Source: Chloroflexota bacterium | GTDB lineage: Bacteria > Chloroflexota > Anaerolineae > Anaerolineales > VGOW01 | Assembly (NCBI GenBank): GCA_016197225.1 | Contig: JACPWC010000114.1 | Coordinates: 106,016-170,015, forward strand | Length of the DNA: 64,000 nt | Direction: 5' to 3' | Part shown: in pieces, positions 7,533 through 16,551 of the stretch | Numbering within the stretch: the first letter of the stretch is position 1 | Layout of the letters: each line of letters starts with the position of its first letter | Program-made: the position numbers and the translations under genes | The notes under the pieces: model-generated | What the model saw: the letters and a program-made list of their open reading frames with translations, nothing else | Told to the model about the DNA's origin: nothing | The model's database searches: none

Positions 7533-8297
7533 TTATTGATTTAGTTGATAGATAATTTTCAATCCATCCAGCGTCAGCCAGGGGGCGATGATTTGAATGA
7601 CATCGGTTTCTTTGGCGAGCAGTTCGGCCAGGCCGCCGGTGCCGATGACTTTCATGGCCGGGCCAAGCTGGGCGCGGAAGCGGGCGACGAGGCCTTCGAC
7701 CAGGCCGACGTAGCCGAACAGCAAGCCGGACTGCATGGCGTGCACCGTGTTCTTGCCAATGGCCGACGGCGGGCGAACGAGGTCAACGCGGGGCAACTTC
7801 GAGGCGCGGTGGAAGAGCGCGTCGGCGGCGATGCCGATGCCGGGCGCGATGGCGCCGCCGAGATAATCGCCGTCCGCCGAGACGGCGTCAAAGGTGGTGG
7901 CCGTGCCAAAATCCACGATGCAGGCCGGGCCGCCGTAGAGTTTGTGGGCGGCGGCCACGTCCACAATCCGGTCGGCGCCCGCTTGCCTGGGTTCGTCAAT
8001 CAGAATCTTCACCCCGGTTTTCACCCCGGCGCCCACCACCAGCGGTTCACGCTTGAGATACGTCTGGCACATTTGCACCCACGTTCCGGTGAGGGGCGGA
8101 ACCACAGAGGCCATCGCCACAGCGGTCACATCGTCGAGTTTCAGTCCGGCGTGATCAAACAGGCCGACGAGTTGCAGGCCGTATTCGTCCGGCATCCGTT
8201 CATGAACGGTGGACAGCCGCCAGCGCGGGCCGAGCGTGTCGCCTTCATAGAGGCCGAGGGTGATGTTGGTGTTGCCGATGTCAATTGCCAGAAACAT
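7533..8297 (-). CDS. coaX: type III pantothenate kinase
   Basis: 254 aa. It has the ASKHA-fold landmarks of CoaX: FLAIDIGNTNITLG (phosphate-1), PRQAGADRIVD (pantothenate/dimer motif) and CIVDFGTATTFDAV (phosphate-2). It phosphorylates pantothenate, the first step of CoA synthesis, and needs a monovalent cation. The ATG overlaps the end of the adenylate cyclase gene by 17 bp, and coaBC is three genes downstream, so the operon supplies two CoA steps. Confidence 0.95.
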   Translation of the reverse strand: MFLAIDIGNTNITLGLYEGDTLGPRWRLSTVHERMPDEYGLQLVGLFDHAGLKLDDVTAVAMASVVPPLTGTWVQMCQTYLKREPLVVGAGVKTGVKILIDEPRQAGADRIVDVAAAHKLYGGPACIVDFGTATTFDAVSADGDYLGGAIAPGIGIAADALFHRASKLPRVDLVRPPSAIGKNTVHAMQSGLLFGYVGLVEGLVARFRAQLGPAMKVIGTGGLAELLAKETDVIQIIAPWLTLDGLKIIYQLNQ

Positions 8298-9531
8298 ATG
8301 ATTTTGCTCCCGTTACGAACCACACGTCCATCTCGCCCTTGCCCTTCACGTTCACCGTGCCGCGCGGCTCGCAGGCGAAGTCGTCTTTGATGAGATCGTA
8401 GGTGGCGCGCGTGATTTGAATCGCGCCGCCGGCCCCGTGCGACTCCATCCGGCTGGCGGTGTTGACGGCGTCGCCCCACAAATCGTAGATGAATTTTTTG
8501 CGGCCAATCACCCCGGCCAGCACCGACCCGGAGTTGAGGCCTATGCGAAAGTCCACCGGGCGGCTGGCCTTGAACGTCTGGCTTTTGATGAAGTCGCGCA
8601 TCTCCAGAGCCAGGCGCGCCAGAGCCTGGGCATGATCCGGGCGCGGGCGGGGCACACCGGCGGCCACCATGTAGCAATCGCCGACGGTCTTGATTTTCTC
8701 CAGGTTGTATTTCTCGACCAGGCCATCGAAGTGCGAGAAGATTTCGTTGAGCAGTTCCACCATCTCCACCGGGGTCATCTCGGCTGACATGGGCGTGAAG
8801 TTCACCATGTCGGCAAACAGGATACTGGCCCCGTCGTAATGATCGGCGATGGTGCGGTTCTCGTTTTTGAGGATGGCGGCGATTTCTTTGGGCAGGATAT
8901 TCAACAACAGATTTTCCGACTTTTCCTGTTCGATGCGCAGAAGGCCAAGCGCCATGTTCTTTTGGCCGACGAACAAGTAGAGCAAAACGAAAGCCACGGT
9001 GGAGACGGCGGCGATATTGGCGACGAAGAAGAACAGCACCAACAGCGGCGGCAGGTTGTTGACCACGCGCACGTAAGGTTGAAGAAATCCGCTCAGAACG
9101 ACGAGGCCGAGATAGGCCATAAACCAGCGCGGGGCGCGGCCCGGCTCGTCAAAGATCAGCGCGCCGAACGGGCAAATAAGCGACCATAAAATGACGGCGC
9201 TGGAGTTCACAAATCCGCCCAGGGCCGCCATGAGCAAAAACGGGAGCAAGAGGATCAGCAAAAGCTGGCTGAAACGAAAAAAGCGATATCGGCGCGTCAA
9301 GCCAAAGATGATCAGACTCAAAAAGGAGACGATGGCATAGCCCAGCGGAATTGAACCGGCGAGCGGCTCTCCAAAAAAGATGTACATCAGCCCCCACAGC
9401 GCCCCGGCGGCGATGAACATGATCGAACCGCCGACGAGCAGGGCTTTTTGCAAACGAAGATCGTCGCCGTCGTCCGGGTCTGCGCCGACGCGGCTCAACA
9501 ACCCAAGAAATTTTCTCAGAACGTTTTGCAT
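8281..9531 (-). CDS. membrane-bound class III adenylate cyclase
   Basis: 416 aa from ATG 9531 (a TTG 12 codons upstream is possible). The N-terminal half (residues ~30-190) holds about six hydrophobic segments. The C-terminal half is a cyclase homology domain: ASILFADMVNFTPMS (first metal Asp), EKIKTVGDCYM (Lys of adenine recognition), RIGLNSGSVLAGVIG (second metal region), then YDLWGDAVNTASRME (Asp for ATP selection; Asn and Arg for transition state). The Lys/Asp pair argues for ATP rather than GTP. The end overlaps coaX by 17 bp. The signal sensed by the membrane part is unknown. Confidence 0.88.
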   Translation of the reverse strand: MQNVLRKFLGLLSRVGADPDDGDDLRLQKALLVGGSIMFIAAGALWGLMYIFFGEPLAGSIPLGYAIVSFLSLIIFGLTRRYRFFRFSQLLLILLLPFLLMAALGGFVNSSAVILWSLICPFGALIFDEPGRAPRWFMAYLGLVVLSGFLQPYVRVVNNLPPLLVLFFFVANIAAVSTVAFVLLYLFVGQKNMALGLLRIEQEKSENLLLNILPKEIAAILKNENRTIADHYDGASILFADMVNFTPMSAEMTPVEMVELLNEIFSHFDGLVEKYNLEKIKTVGDCYMVAAGVPRPRPDHAQALARLALEMRDFIKSQTFKASRPVDFRIGLNSGSVLAGVIGRKKFIYDLWGDAVNTASRMESHGAGGAIQITRATYDLIKDDFACEPRGTVNVKGKGEMDVWFVTGAKSYVSGN

Positions 9532-9618
9532 TGCTCCATCTGCGCCTCCGAGCCGGTTACCGGCCAATCACCGTGATCGCCCGTAGTATATCCCGAAAAA
9601 CTGCCGAAGGAATTGCCT

Positions 9619-9706
9619 GGTGATTACCCACAAGTTCAGGCGCAGTTGGACTGCCGCCTGCTCCCGCAGTCCAACTGCGGGAGAAACAGACTTGTAGGTA
9701 ATCACC
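9619..9706. repeat. nested inverted repeat between divergent genes
   Basis: Outer arms GGTGATTACC (9619-9628) and GGTAATCACC (9697-9706), then ACAAGT/ACTTGT, then inner 14-bp arms at 9641-9654 and 9666-9679. The whole 88 bp could fold into one long hairpin. MITE-like in shape, but no other copy is seen in the window. Confidence 0.65.
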
Positions 9707-9718
9707 GAAAATTGCCTC

Positions 9719-9749
9719 TTGACTCTCCCCTTGCAGGAGGTTGTATAAC
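9719..9749 (+). promoter_or_regulatory. MerR-type promoter with 19-bp spacer and operator dyad
   Basis: TTGACT (9719-9724), a 19-bp spacer and TATAAC (9744-9749). The spacer holds the dyad CTCC-CCTTGCA-GGAG. A 19-bp spacer with a central dyad is the hallmark of promoters that MerR activators untwist. The merR-type gene starts 26 bp downstream, so it is likely autoregulated. Confidence 0.7.
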
Positions 9750-9775
9750 AGGATCAATCCGCGGAGACAAAACAC

Positions 9776-10594
9776 ATGCTCAAAATTGGAGACTTTTCTA
9801 AACTCAGCCGGGTGACGGTGAAGACGTTGCGCTATTACGACGAAGTGGGCTTGCTCACACCCGTTCAGGTGGACGACTTCACCGGCTACCGCTACTACTC
9901 GGCCAGCCAACTGCCACGCCTCAACCGCATTCTGGCGCTCAAAGAGTTGGGCTTCTCGCTGGAGCAGATCGGACAGGTGCTGAACGAGAATCTGTCCATC
10001 GAGCAATTACGCGGGATGCTCAGGCTGAAACGGGCCGAGGCCGAACAGAAGTTGGGAGAAGAGCAGGAACGGCTGGCGCGAATAGAAGCGCGGCTGAGAC
10101 AAATCGAACAGGAGAATACCATGTCCAACTACGAAGTTGTCATCAAGAAAGTTGAAACCATTCAGGTAGCGGCCATTCGGGACATCGTCCCCGCCTATAA
10201 CCAGCAGGGCGGTCTGTGGAATGAACTATACGGGCAGATCCATCCGCACCAGGCCCAGTACGCCGGGCCATGCCTGAGCCTTTATTACGACGAAGGGTAC
10301 AAAGAGCGCGACGTGGACATCGAGGTGTGCCAGCCCGTGCGCGGCGCCATCCCCGTTGCCGGGCGCGTCAAGGCGCACGACCTGGCGGGAGCCAATATGG
10401 CCTCCGTGATTCACCACGGGCCGTTCACGACTATCGGCGAAGCCTACACCGCGCTCAGCCGGTGGGTCGAGGCCAACGGCTATCGCATCGTCGGCCCGGG
10501 CCGGGAGATCAACCTACAGCCGCCCGCTCAGGCCGGCCTTCAGACCGACCCCAACACTGTGACCGAGATTCAGTTCCCGGTGGAGAAGGCGTGA
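9776..10594 (+). CDS. MerR-family regulator with GyrI-like effector domain
   Basis: 272 aa. Residues 1-70 are a MerR winged helix (KIGDFSKLSRVTVKTLRYYDEVGLL), residues ~75-115 a dimerisation coiled coil, and ~120-272 a GyrI-like/SRPBCC-type domain that in BmrR and TipA relatives binds drugs or other small ligands. No cysteines sit at the metal-sensor positions, so a multidrug-type sensor is more likely than a metal sensor. Its own promoter has the special 19-bp spacer. No efflux gene lies beside it, so the target regulon is elsewhere or limited to itself. A GGAG lies 9 nt before the ATG. Confidence 0.88.
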   Translation: MLKIGDFSKLSRVTVKTLRYYDEVGLLTPVQVDDFTGYRYYSASQLPRLNRILALKELGFSLEQIGQVLNENLSIEQLRGMLRLKRAEAEQKLGEEQERLARIEARLRQIEQENTMSNYEVVIKKVETIQVAAIRDIVPAYNQQGGLWNELYGQIHPHQAQYAGPCLSLYYDEGYKERDVDIEVCQPVRGAIPVAGRVKAHDLAGANMASVIHHGPFTTIGEAYTALSRWVEANGYRIVGPGREINLQPPAQAGLQTDPNTVTEIQFPVEKA

Positions 10595-10607
10595 CCCCTA
10601 ACCTCGT

Positions 10608-10644
10608 CGGCCTTCCCCGTTTGAATTGCGAACGGGGAAGGCCG
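10608..10644 (+). terminator. strong hairpin after the merR-type gene
   Basis: 14-bp perfect stem (arms 10608-10621 and 10631-10644) with a 9-nt loop, 14 nt after the stop codon. There is no clear T-tract, so termination is likely but not certain. Confidence 0.5.
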
Positions 10645-10719
10645 AAGCGGGAACCGAAGTTCGAACTGGCGGTTCCAGCGCAAAAAGGGCTCTACCAGAT
10701 TTAACGTGAAAAAAGTTTT

Positions 10720-10801
10720 GGGACGCAGACGCTCTGCGCGCTGATTTTCGCTGATAAAAAACAAAATCTGCGTTCATCTGCGCGCTTTGCGTCTGCGTCC
10801 C
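10720..10801. repeat. inverted repeat GGGACGCAGACGC / GCGTCTGCGTCCC
   Basis: 13-bp perfect arms at 10720-10732 and 10789-10801 enclose a spacer of further CTGCG units. Together with the two neighbouring hairpins it fills most of the 465-bp space between the merR-type gene and dnaE; no gene is seen there. Confidence 0.7.
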
Positions 10802-10856
10802 AATTCACGCTCAAGCCGGGAGACCCGCAAAAAGTTTAGCGTTCAAACTTTCGACG

Positions 10857-10919
10857 AGCAGATAAACGTGGAAACGGATGCGGCACACTCGCGTCCGTTT
10901 CTACGTTTAAGCATCTGCT
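10857..10919. repeat. long imperfect hairpin before dnaE
   Basis: AGCAGAT/ATCTGCT outer arms (10857-10863 and 10913-10919), then AAACGT/ACGTTT and GAAACGGA/TCCGTTTC pairs, with a 9-10 nt loop. It ends about 45 bp before the putative dnaE -10 box. Confidence 0.6.
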
Positions 10920-10963
10920 AAAAATCAACTGTCTCGTTTTTTAAGAGCGCAATTTTCCGCCAG

Positions 10964-10972
10964 TGCTATAAT
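10964..10972 (+). promoter_or_regulatory. extended -10 promoter for dnaE
   Basis: TGC-TATAAT, a perfect -10 with the TGn extension, 87 bp before the dnaE ATG. No -35 match at 16-18 bp. Confidence 0.45.
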
Positions 10973-11059
10973 CATCGCCGTATTCCCTCACTGAAAATTT
11001 TTATTTGCTCAACAACATCATCCGTATAATCCGTTCAATCCGTTGACCCTTTAACGCGC

Positions 11060-14000
11060 ATGTCTTTCGTTCATCTGCACAACCACTCTGAATACTCACT
11101 GCTCGACGGCCTGAGCAAAGTCAAAAACATGGTGGCCCAGGCCAAAGCGTTCGGCATGCCGGCCCTGGCCCTCACCGATCACGGCGCCATGTTCGGAGCG
11201 ATTGAATTCTACAAAGCCTGCCGGGAGGAAGAGATCAAGCCCATCATCGGCCTCGAGGCCTACATGGCCCCGCGCGGCATGAACGACCGCGACTCGCAGA
11301 AAGACCGCAAAGCTTTCCATCTCCTCCTGCTGGCCGAGAACGAAACCGGCTATCGTAACCTGCTCCAGATCGCCACCGACTCGCAACTCAAAGGCTTCTA
11401 CTATTACCCGCGCATTGATCACGATTACCTGGCCGCGCACGCCGAAGGCCTGATCTGCACCACCGGCTGTCTGGCCGCCGAGATTCCGCGCGCCCTGGTC
11501 GAAGGCCGCCACGACGAAGCCCGCAAGTGGATTGACTGGCACTACGACGTTTTCGGCAAAGACAATTTCTTCTTTGAACTGCAAGACCACGACATCGGCG
11601 AACTGCGGCAGTTGAACAAAACCCTGCTGGAGATCGCGCCGCGCTACAACGCCAACTTCGTCGCCACCAACGACGTTCACTACGTCAAGCCCGAAGATCA
11701 CACTCTGCAAGACATTCTGCTCTGCATCCAAACCGGCGCGCTGGTGGCCGAAGAAAAACGGATGCGGATGACCGACCCTTCTTATTATTTGCGTTCAGCC
11801 GACGAGATGCGCCAACTCTTCGGCCACATCCCCGGCGCGGTGGAAAACACTCTGCTCATCGCCGAGCGGTGCAATGTTGACCTCGGCTTCAAGGGCTACC
11901 ACCTGCCCAACTTTGAAGTGCCCGAAGGCTTCACTGCCGACAGCTACCTGCGCCACTTGTGTGAAGACGGCCTGCATAAACGCTACGGCTCGCGCGCCGA
12001 CGATGCCAACATTCGCGAGCGGCTCGAATATGAACTTGGCGTGATTCACAAGATGGGGTTCGACACGTACTTTTTGATCGTGTGGGATCTCTGCCAATTC
12101 TCCGCCGCCAGCGGCATCTGGTACAACGCCCGGGGTTCAGCCGCCGGCTCCATCGTCGCCTACTGCCTGGAAATCACCCTCGTCGAACCCATCGCCTTCG
12201 ACCTGATCTTCGAGCGCTTCCTCAACCCCAGCCGCATCTCCATGCCCGACATTGACCTGGACTTCCAGGACGACCGGCGGCACGAACTACTGCAATACAC
12301 CGCTCGCAAATACGGCGCGGATAAAGTGGCGCAGATCATCACCTTCGGCACCCTCAAAGCCCGCGCCGCCATCCGCGACGTGGGCCGGGTGTTGAACGTG
12401 GACTTGAATCAAAAGGTTGACCCGGTCGCCAAACTCATCCCGGCCATCCCCGGCAAAGACGTGAGCATCGCTCAGGCGCTCGAAGAAGTGCCGGAGTTCA
12501 AAGCGCGATACGACGACGACCCCGAAGTCAGGCAAATGGTGGACTTCGCGCAAGGCCTGGAAGGGGTGGCCCGCAACGCGGGAACCCACGCCGCCGGCGT
12601 GGTCATCACCGACAAGCCCATCACCGAATATCTGCCCCTGCACCGCCCCACCAAAGGCGCGGGCGAGGACTCGCCCATCAGCGCCGTCACCCAGTTCGAG
12701 ATGGATATCCTCGACGGCCTGGGCCTGCTCAAGGTGGACTTCCTCGGCCTGCGCACGCTGACGATCATGGCCCGCGCTTGCGAGTTCATCAAAGCGCGGC
12801 ACGGCAAAGACTACAACATCAACAACATCCCCACCGACGACCCGGCCATCTACGACCTGCTCGGTCGGGGCGACGTGGCCGGCGTGTTTCAGGTGGAAGG
12901 CTCGGGCATGAGGCGCTTTTTGGTGGACATGAAACCCACCAACCTGTCGCATATCATCGCCATGGTCTCGCTTTATCGCCCCGGCCCCATTGACTTCATC
13001 CCGTCCTTCATCCGGCGCATGCACGGCGAAGAGCCGGTGGACTATCGCCACCCACTGCTCGAACCGATCCTGAACGAGACCTACGGCATCACCGTCTATC
13101 AGGAACAGATCATGCGGGCGGTGATGAACCTGGCCGGTTACACCGCCGCCGAAGCCGACAGCTTCCGCAAAGTCGTCGCCAAGAAAAAAGGCGAGGAGAT
13201 GGTGAAACAGCGCGCCAAGTTTGTGGCCGGCGCGGTGCAGAACGGCATCTCCAAAGAAACGGCGGACCAGATTTTTGACGACTGGGAAACATTTGCCCGC
13301 TACGGATTCAACAAAAGCCACGCCGCCGATTACGCCGTCATCTGCGCCCAGACCGCTTTCCTGAAGGCGTACTACCCGGTTGAATACATGACCGCCCTGC
13401 TCACAGCAGAAAAGGGCGACACCGACAAGGTGGCGATGTATGCCGCCGACACCCGCCGGATGGGCATTGAAGTGAAACCGCCGGACGTGAACTACAGCGG
13501 CCTCGACTTCACGATTCAAGATCAGCCGGGCGGCAAGTCTGCTATTCGTTTTGGGCTGGGCGCGGTGAAGAACGTAGGCGAAGGGCCGGTGGCCGAGATC
13601 ATGCAAGCCCGAAGCAAAGGCGGTCTGTTCAAGTCGCTGGACGATGTTTGCCGCCGGGTGGATTTGCGGGCGGTGGGCAAGCGGGCGCTGGAATGCCTGA
13701 TCAAAGTGGGCGCGCTCGACTCGCTGGGCAAGCGCTCACAACTGCTGGCCGGGCTGGACAACATCGTGGCCGTGAGCAGTTCGGCCCACAAGGCCGACGA
13801 AGTCGGCCAGTTCGACTTGTTCGGCGGCGCGGGCGGCAGTCCGAGCACGGCTGTCACCCTGCCCAAAAACGTGCCCGACGCTTTGCTCAAGGACATGCGA
13901 ACCTGGGAAAAGGAGTTGATGGGCGTGTACGTTTCCGACCATCCGCTCACGGCCCACCTGGCCGATATGCAGAATATCGTCACCCACTACAGCGGCGAGT

Positions 14001-14968
14001 TGGACGAGGCCTTGCAGAATCGTTCGGTGACGCTGGCCGGGCAGATCACCCACATCCGCCCGCACATCTCGGCTAAGAGCAACAAGCCTATGGCCTTTGT
14101 CACCATGGAAGATTTGCAAGGCTCGGTTGACCTCGTCATCTTCCCTAACACCTGGAAGGAAGTGGGCGGCTGGCTGGCTGTTGATCAGGTTGTGGTGCTG
14201 ACCGGCAAAGTGGACGCCAAAGGCAAGGATGCCAAGATTTTAGTGGATTCGATTTCGCGTGAGGTGAAGGTGACGGCGGCAAGGCAGAAGTCGGAAGGCA
14301 GAAATCAGAAGGCAGAAGACAATCAAAAATCCCAAATCCCAAGTCCCAAATCCCAAGTAAGCGAGTCGCGGGCGGCTTACAATGTGGCGACGCCATCCTA
14401 CAGCGACGACGATCCGTTTGCCGGCGAGGCGTTTGACCCGACCGGCGAAATTGACTCTGGCCCCGGGCCGAGGGCGAATTTGGGTGGGAACGGAAACGGA
14501 GGCGGGGAGGCGGTGACGGTTTCCCCGGCGATGACGGTGGAGGCCGCCGCCGCCGTCCCCGGAAACGGCCACGGGCCGGTCGCCGGATTTGAAATGATGA
14601 TGTGGGAAGATCGCCCGTCTCTGCGAAGCAACGGCAAATCCGCGACGCGGCTGTTGGAAAGGGTCGCTCAGCCCAAAAACTCGAACGTCGAATCAGTCAA
14701 CTTGACCGACGAAAGGCCGAAACGGATCGTGGTAACATTGTTCCCGACGGGCGAAGTTGAGAAGGATAGACTGCGCGTCAAGCGGGTGTACGACACCTTT
14801 GTGAGCCACCCCGGGCGCGACCGGTTTGTGCTGGTGGTGTACGAGCCGGACGGACGGCACTTTGAACTGGAGTTCTACGACGTTTCGACTCACTTCTGCG
14901 ACGAACTGCAAAGGCGGCTCTATCTCTTTGTCACCCCGGACGTGATTGACGTTCAACTGCTCGCCTGA
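11060..14968 (+). CDS. dnaE: DNA polymerase III alpha subunit
   Basis: 1302 aa. The order is PHP domain (HLHNHSEYSLLDG at residues 4-16), polymerase core with catalytic Asp397 and Asp399 in PDIDLDF and Asp560 in KVDFLGLRTLT, helix-hairpin-helix/beta-binding region (YGFNKSHAADYA), an OB-fold (~990-1065) and a C-terminal domain (~1195-1302). It is the replicative polymerase that extends DNA in the replisome. Residues ~1075-1101 are a Lys/Gln/Ser-rich stretch encoded by a low-complexity repeat like those between genes; it sits between OB-fold and C-terminal domain and keeps the frame. The linker after it is Gly/Asn/Pro-rich. Length is above the usual 1150-1180 aa for this reason. Confidence 0.96.
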   Translation: MSFVHLHNHSEYSLLDGLSKVKNMVAQAKAFGMPALALTDHGAMFGAIEFYKACREEEIKPIIGLEAYMAPRGMNDRDSQKDRKAFHLLLLAENETGYRNLLQIATDSQLKGFYYYPRIDHDYLAAHAEGLICTTGCLAAEIPRALVEGRHDEARKWIDWHYDVFGKDNFFFELQDHDIGELRQLNKTLLEIAPRYNANFVATNDVHYVKPEDHTLQDILLCIQTGALVAEEKRMRMTDPSYYLRSADEMRQLFGHIPGAVENTLLIAERCNVDLGFKGYHLPNFEVPEGFTADSYLRHLCEDGLHKRYGSRADDANIRERLEYELGVIHKMGFDTYFLIVWDLCQFSAASGIWYNARGSAAGSIVAYCLEITLVEPIAFDLIFERFLNPSRISMPDIDLDFQDDRRHELLQYTARKYGADKVAQIITFGTLKARAAIRDVGRVLNVDLNQKVDPVAKLIPAIPGKDVSIAQALEEVPEFKARYDDDPEVRQMVDFAQGLEGVARNAGTHAAGVVITDKPITEYLPLHRPTKGAGEDSPISAVTQFEMDILDGLGLLKVDFLGLRTLTIMARACEFIKARHGKDYNINNIPTDDPAIYDLLGRGDVAGVFQVEGSGMRRFLVDMKPTNLSHIIAMVSLYRPGPIDFIPSFIRRMHGEEPVDYRHPLLEPILNETYGITVYQEQIMRAVMNLAGYTAAEADSFRKVVAKKKGEEMVKQRAKFVAGAVQNGISKETADQIFDDWETFARYGFNKSHAADYAVICAQTAFLKAYYPVEYMTALLTAEKGDTDKVAMYAADTRRMGIEVKPPDVNYSGLDFTIQDQPGGKSAIRFGLGAVKNVGEGPVAEIMQARSKGGLFKSLDDVCRRVDLRAVGKRALECLIKVGALDSLGKRSQLLAGLDNIVAVSSSAHKADEVGQFDLFGGAGGSPSTAVTLPKNVPDALLKDMRTWEKELMGVYVSDHPLTAHLADMQNIVTHYSGELDEALQNRSVTLAGQITHIRPHISAKSNKPMAFVTMEDLQGSVDLVIFPNTWKEVGGWLAVDQVVVLTGKVDAKGKDAKILVDSISREVKVTAARQKSEGRNQKAEDNQKSQIPSPKSQVSESRAAYNVATPSYSDDDPFAGEAFDPTGEIDSGPGPRANLGGNGNGGGEAVTVSPAMTVEAAAAVPGNGHGPVAGFEMMMWEDRPSLRSNGKSATRLLERVAQPKNSNVESVNLTDERPKRIVVTLFPTGEVEKDRLRVKRVYDTFVSHPGRDRFVLVVYEPDGRHFELEFYDVSTHFCDELQRRLYLFVTPDVIDVQLLA
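14281..14359. repeat. low-complexity repeat inserted in frame in dnaE
   Basis: First GGCAGAAG(T/A)C-type units (three), then AATCCCAA(A/G)T units (four). Purine-rich, unlike the GC-balanced codons on both sides. It looks like an intergenic repeat caught inside a gene. Confidence 0.75.
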
Positions 14969-14990
14969 AATTTTCCGGCAGGATTACGAT

Positions 14991-15956
14991 ATGAATTGCA
15001 TTGGGATTCTAACAAGCGGCGGCGATGCGCCGGGCATGAACGCTTGCGTGCGGGCCGTGGTGCGCACGGCCATGGCCCATCATTTGCAGGTCAAGGCGGT
15101 AATGCAGGGCTTCGACGGCGTGGTGCACTGTAACTTTCAGGACATGCGCGCCCGCGATGTAGGCGGCATCATCCAGAAGGGCGGCACAATTTTGCAGACG
15201 GCGCGGTGCAAGGAGTTTTACACGCCCGAGGGCCAGGACATGGGCCTGAAGAATCTGCGCTACGGCGGCATTGACGGCCTGATCGTGATCGGCGGCGACG
15301 GTTCGATGCGCGGGGCGATGGCTCTGCACGAGCGCGGCTTTCCGGTGATGGGCGTCCCGGCCAGCATTGACAACGACATTTGGGGCACGAACATGGCGAT
15401 TGGCGTGGACACGGCCCTGAACACGATTGTGGAAGCGATTGACAAACTGCGCGATACGGCCTCCAGCCACAAGCGCGCCTTTCTGGTGGAGACGATGGGC
15501 CGCCACTGCGGCTACCTGGCCCTGATGAGCGGCGTGATCGGCGGGGCGGAGATGGTGATGATCCCCGAAGTGGATACACCGATGGAAGATGTGGCCGACA
15601 CCATTACCGAAGCTTACGTGCGCGGCAAGAGCCACGCCATCATCCTGGTGGCCGAGGGCGCGAGCCACAATGCGTCGCAAGTTGCCGCCTACCTGGCCGA
15701 ACACGCCCCGCTCCTGCAAACGCGGGTGACGATCCTGGGCCACATTCAGCGCGGCGGGCGGCCCACCGCCTTTGATCGTCTATTAGCGGCGCGGTTCGGC
15801 GTGCTGGCCGTCGAGTCGCTCATCAAAGGCGAGGGCGGCAACATGGTGGCTCTGGACGGGCGCGAGATTTCGCTCGTGCCGCTGGGCGAAGTGACTTCCC
15901 GCAAACGCGGGGCCAATTTGGATTATTATAGGATGGCGAAGATGTTAGCGAAGTAA
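14991..15956 (+). CDS. pfkA: ATP-dependent 6-phosphofructokinase
   Basis: 321 aa. ILTSGGDAPGMNA (ATP loop), GGDGSMRGA, PASIDND (catalytic Asp), MGRHCGYLA and GHIQRGG are all present. The residue after GGD is Gly and the residue two before SIDND is not Lys, which points to ATP rather than pyrophosphate as donor. It makes fructose 1,6-bisphosphate in glycolysis. ATG 14991 was chosen over a start inside the dnaE tail; a GGCAGGA-type ribosome site lies before it. It follows dnaE by 22 bp. Confidence 0.93.
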   Translation: MNCIGILTSGGDAPGMNACVRAVVRTAMAHHLQVKAVMQGFDGVVHCNFQDMRARDVGGIIQKGGTILQTARCKEFYTPEGQDMGLKNLRYGGIDGLIVIGGDGSMRGAMALHERGFPVMGVPASIDNDIWGTNMAIGVDTALNTIVEAIDKLRDTASSHKRAFLVETMGRHCGYLALMSGVIGGAEMVMIPEVDTPMEDVADTITEAYVRGKSHAIILVAEGASHNASQVAAYLAEHAPLLQTRVTILGHIQRGGRPTAFDRLLAARFGVLAVESLIKGEGGNMVALDGREISLVPLGEVTSRKRGANLDYYRMAKMLAK

Positions 15957-15967
15957 ACAAAGCCGCC

Positions 15968-15976
15968 TGCTATAAT
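15968..15976 (+). promoter_or_regulatory. extended -10 promoter for the FKBP gene
   Basis: TGC-TATAAT 81 bp before ATG 16058 and just after the pfkA stop. No clear -35. Confidence 0.45.
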
Positions 15977-16057
15977 TCCCCCACCTCATTAGCCCCTTCA
16001 ATGCCAAGAACTGAAAGGCGTGAACATGGCTAAAAGACACTCGTCAGGAACTTCGCC

Positions 16058-16540
16058 ATGCAGATCGCCAAACACAAAGTCGTCACCATCAACTACACCC
16101 TGACCGATGATGAAGGCAAGGTCATTGACAGTTCAAAAGGTGGCGAGCCGCTGGCCTACATTCAAGGCATTGGCAATCTCATCCCCGGCCTGGAGGCGGC
16201 GCTCGAAGGCAGGTCTTCGGGCGACACGCTGGCTGTCTCGATCTCGCCCGAAGACGGTTATGGCCTGCGCGACGAGGCCATGATGCAAGTCGTCGCCCGC
16301 GACACGTTCAACAGCGCAGATGAGTTGGAGATTGGGATGCGGTTCCGGGCGCAGTTGGAAGGCGGGACTCACGTCTTCACCGTCGTCGGTGTTGACGGCG
16401 ACGAGGTGACGATTGACGGCAACCACCCGCTGGCCGGCATGACGCTCAACTTCGACGTGGCGGTGGTGGACGTTCGTGAAGCCACTGCTGAAGAGTTGAG
16501 CCACGGCCACGCGCACGGGCCGGACGGCCACGGGCATTAA
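16058..16540 (+). CDS. SlyD-like FKBP-type peptidyl-prolyl isomerase
   Basis: 160 aa. INYTLTDDEGKVIDSS, PLAYIQGIGNLIPGLE and the inserted flap domain with PEDGYGLRDE and GNHPLAGMTLNFDV are typical of SlyD/FKBP isomerases with an insert-in-flap chaperone domain. The C-terminus ends in a His/Gly-rich tail (eight histidines in about 20 residues) that probably binds nickel or other divalent metal, as in SlyD. Role: protein folding and perhaps metal delivery. The next gene starts 11 bp after its stop. Confidence 0.9.
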   Translation: MQIAKHKVVTINYTLTDDEGKVIDSSKGGEPLAYIQGIGNLIPGLEAALEGRSSGDTLAVSISPEDGYGLRDEAMMQVVARDTFNSADELEIGMRFRAQLEGGTHVFTVVGVDGDEVTIDGNHPLAGMTLNFDVAVVDVREATAEELSHGHAHGPDGHGH

Positions 16541-16551
16541 AGGTCATCCTC

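Noticed and set aside
12287..13606. 439-codon minus-strand frame inside dnaE
   Set aside because: His/Val/Arg-rich shadow of the polymerase core; no start signal or family.
15999..16060. Small frame starting at ATG 16026 before the FKBP gene
   Set aside because: Runs out of frame into the FKBP gene with Ser/Pro-rich nonsense; better seen as leader.
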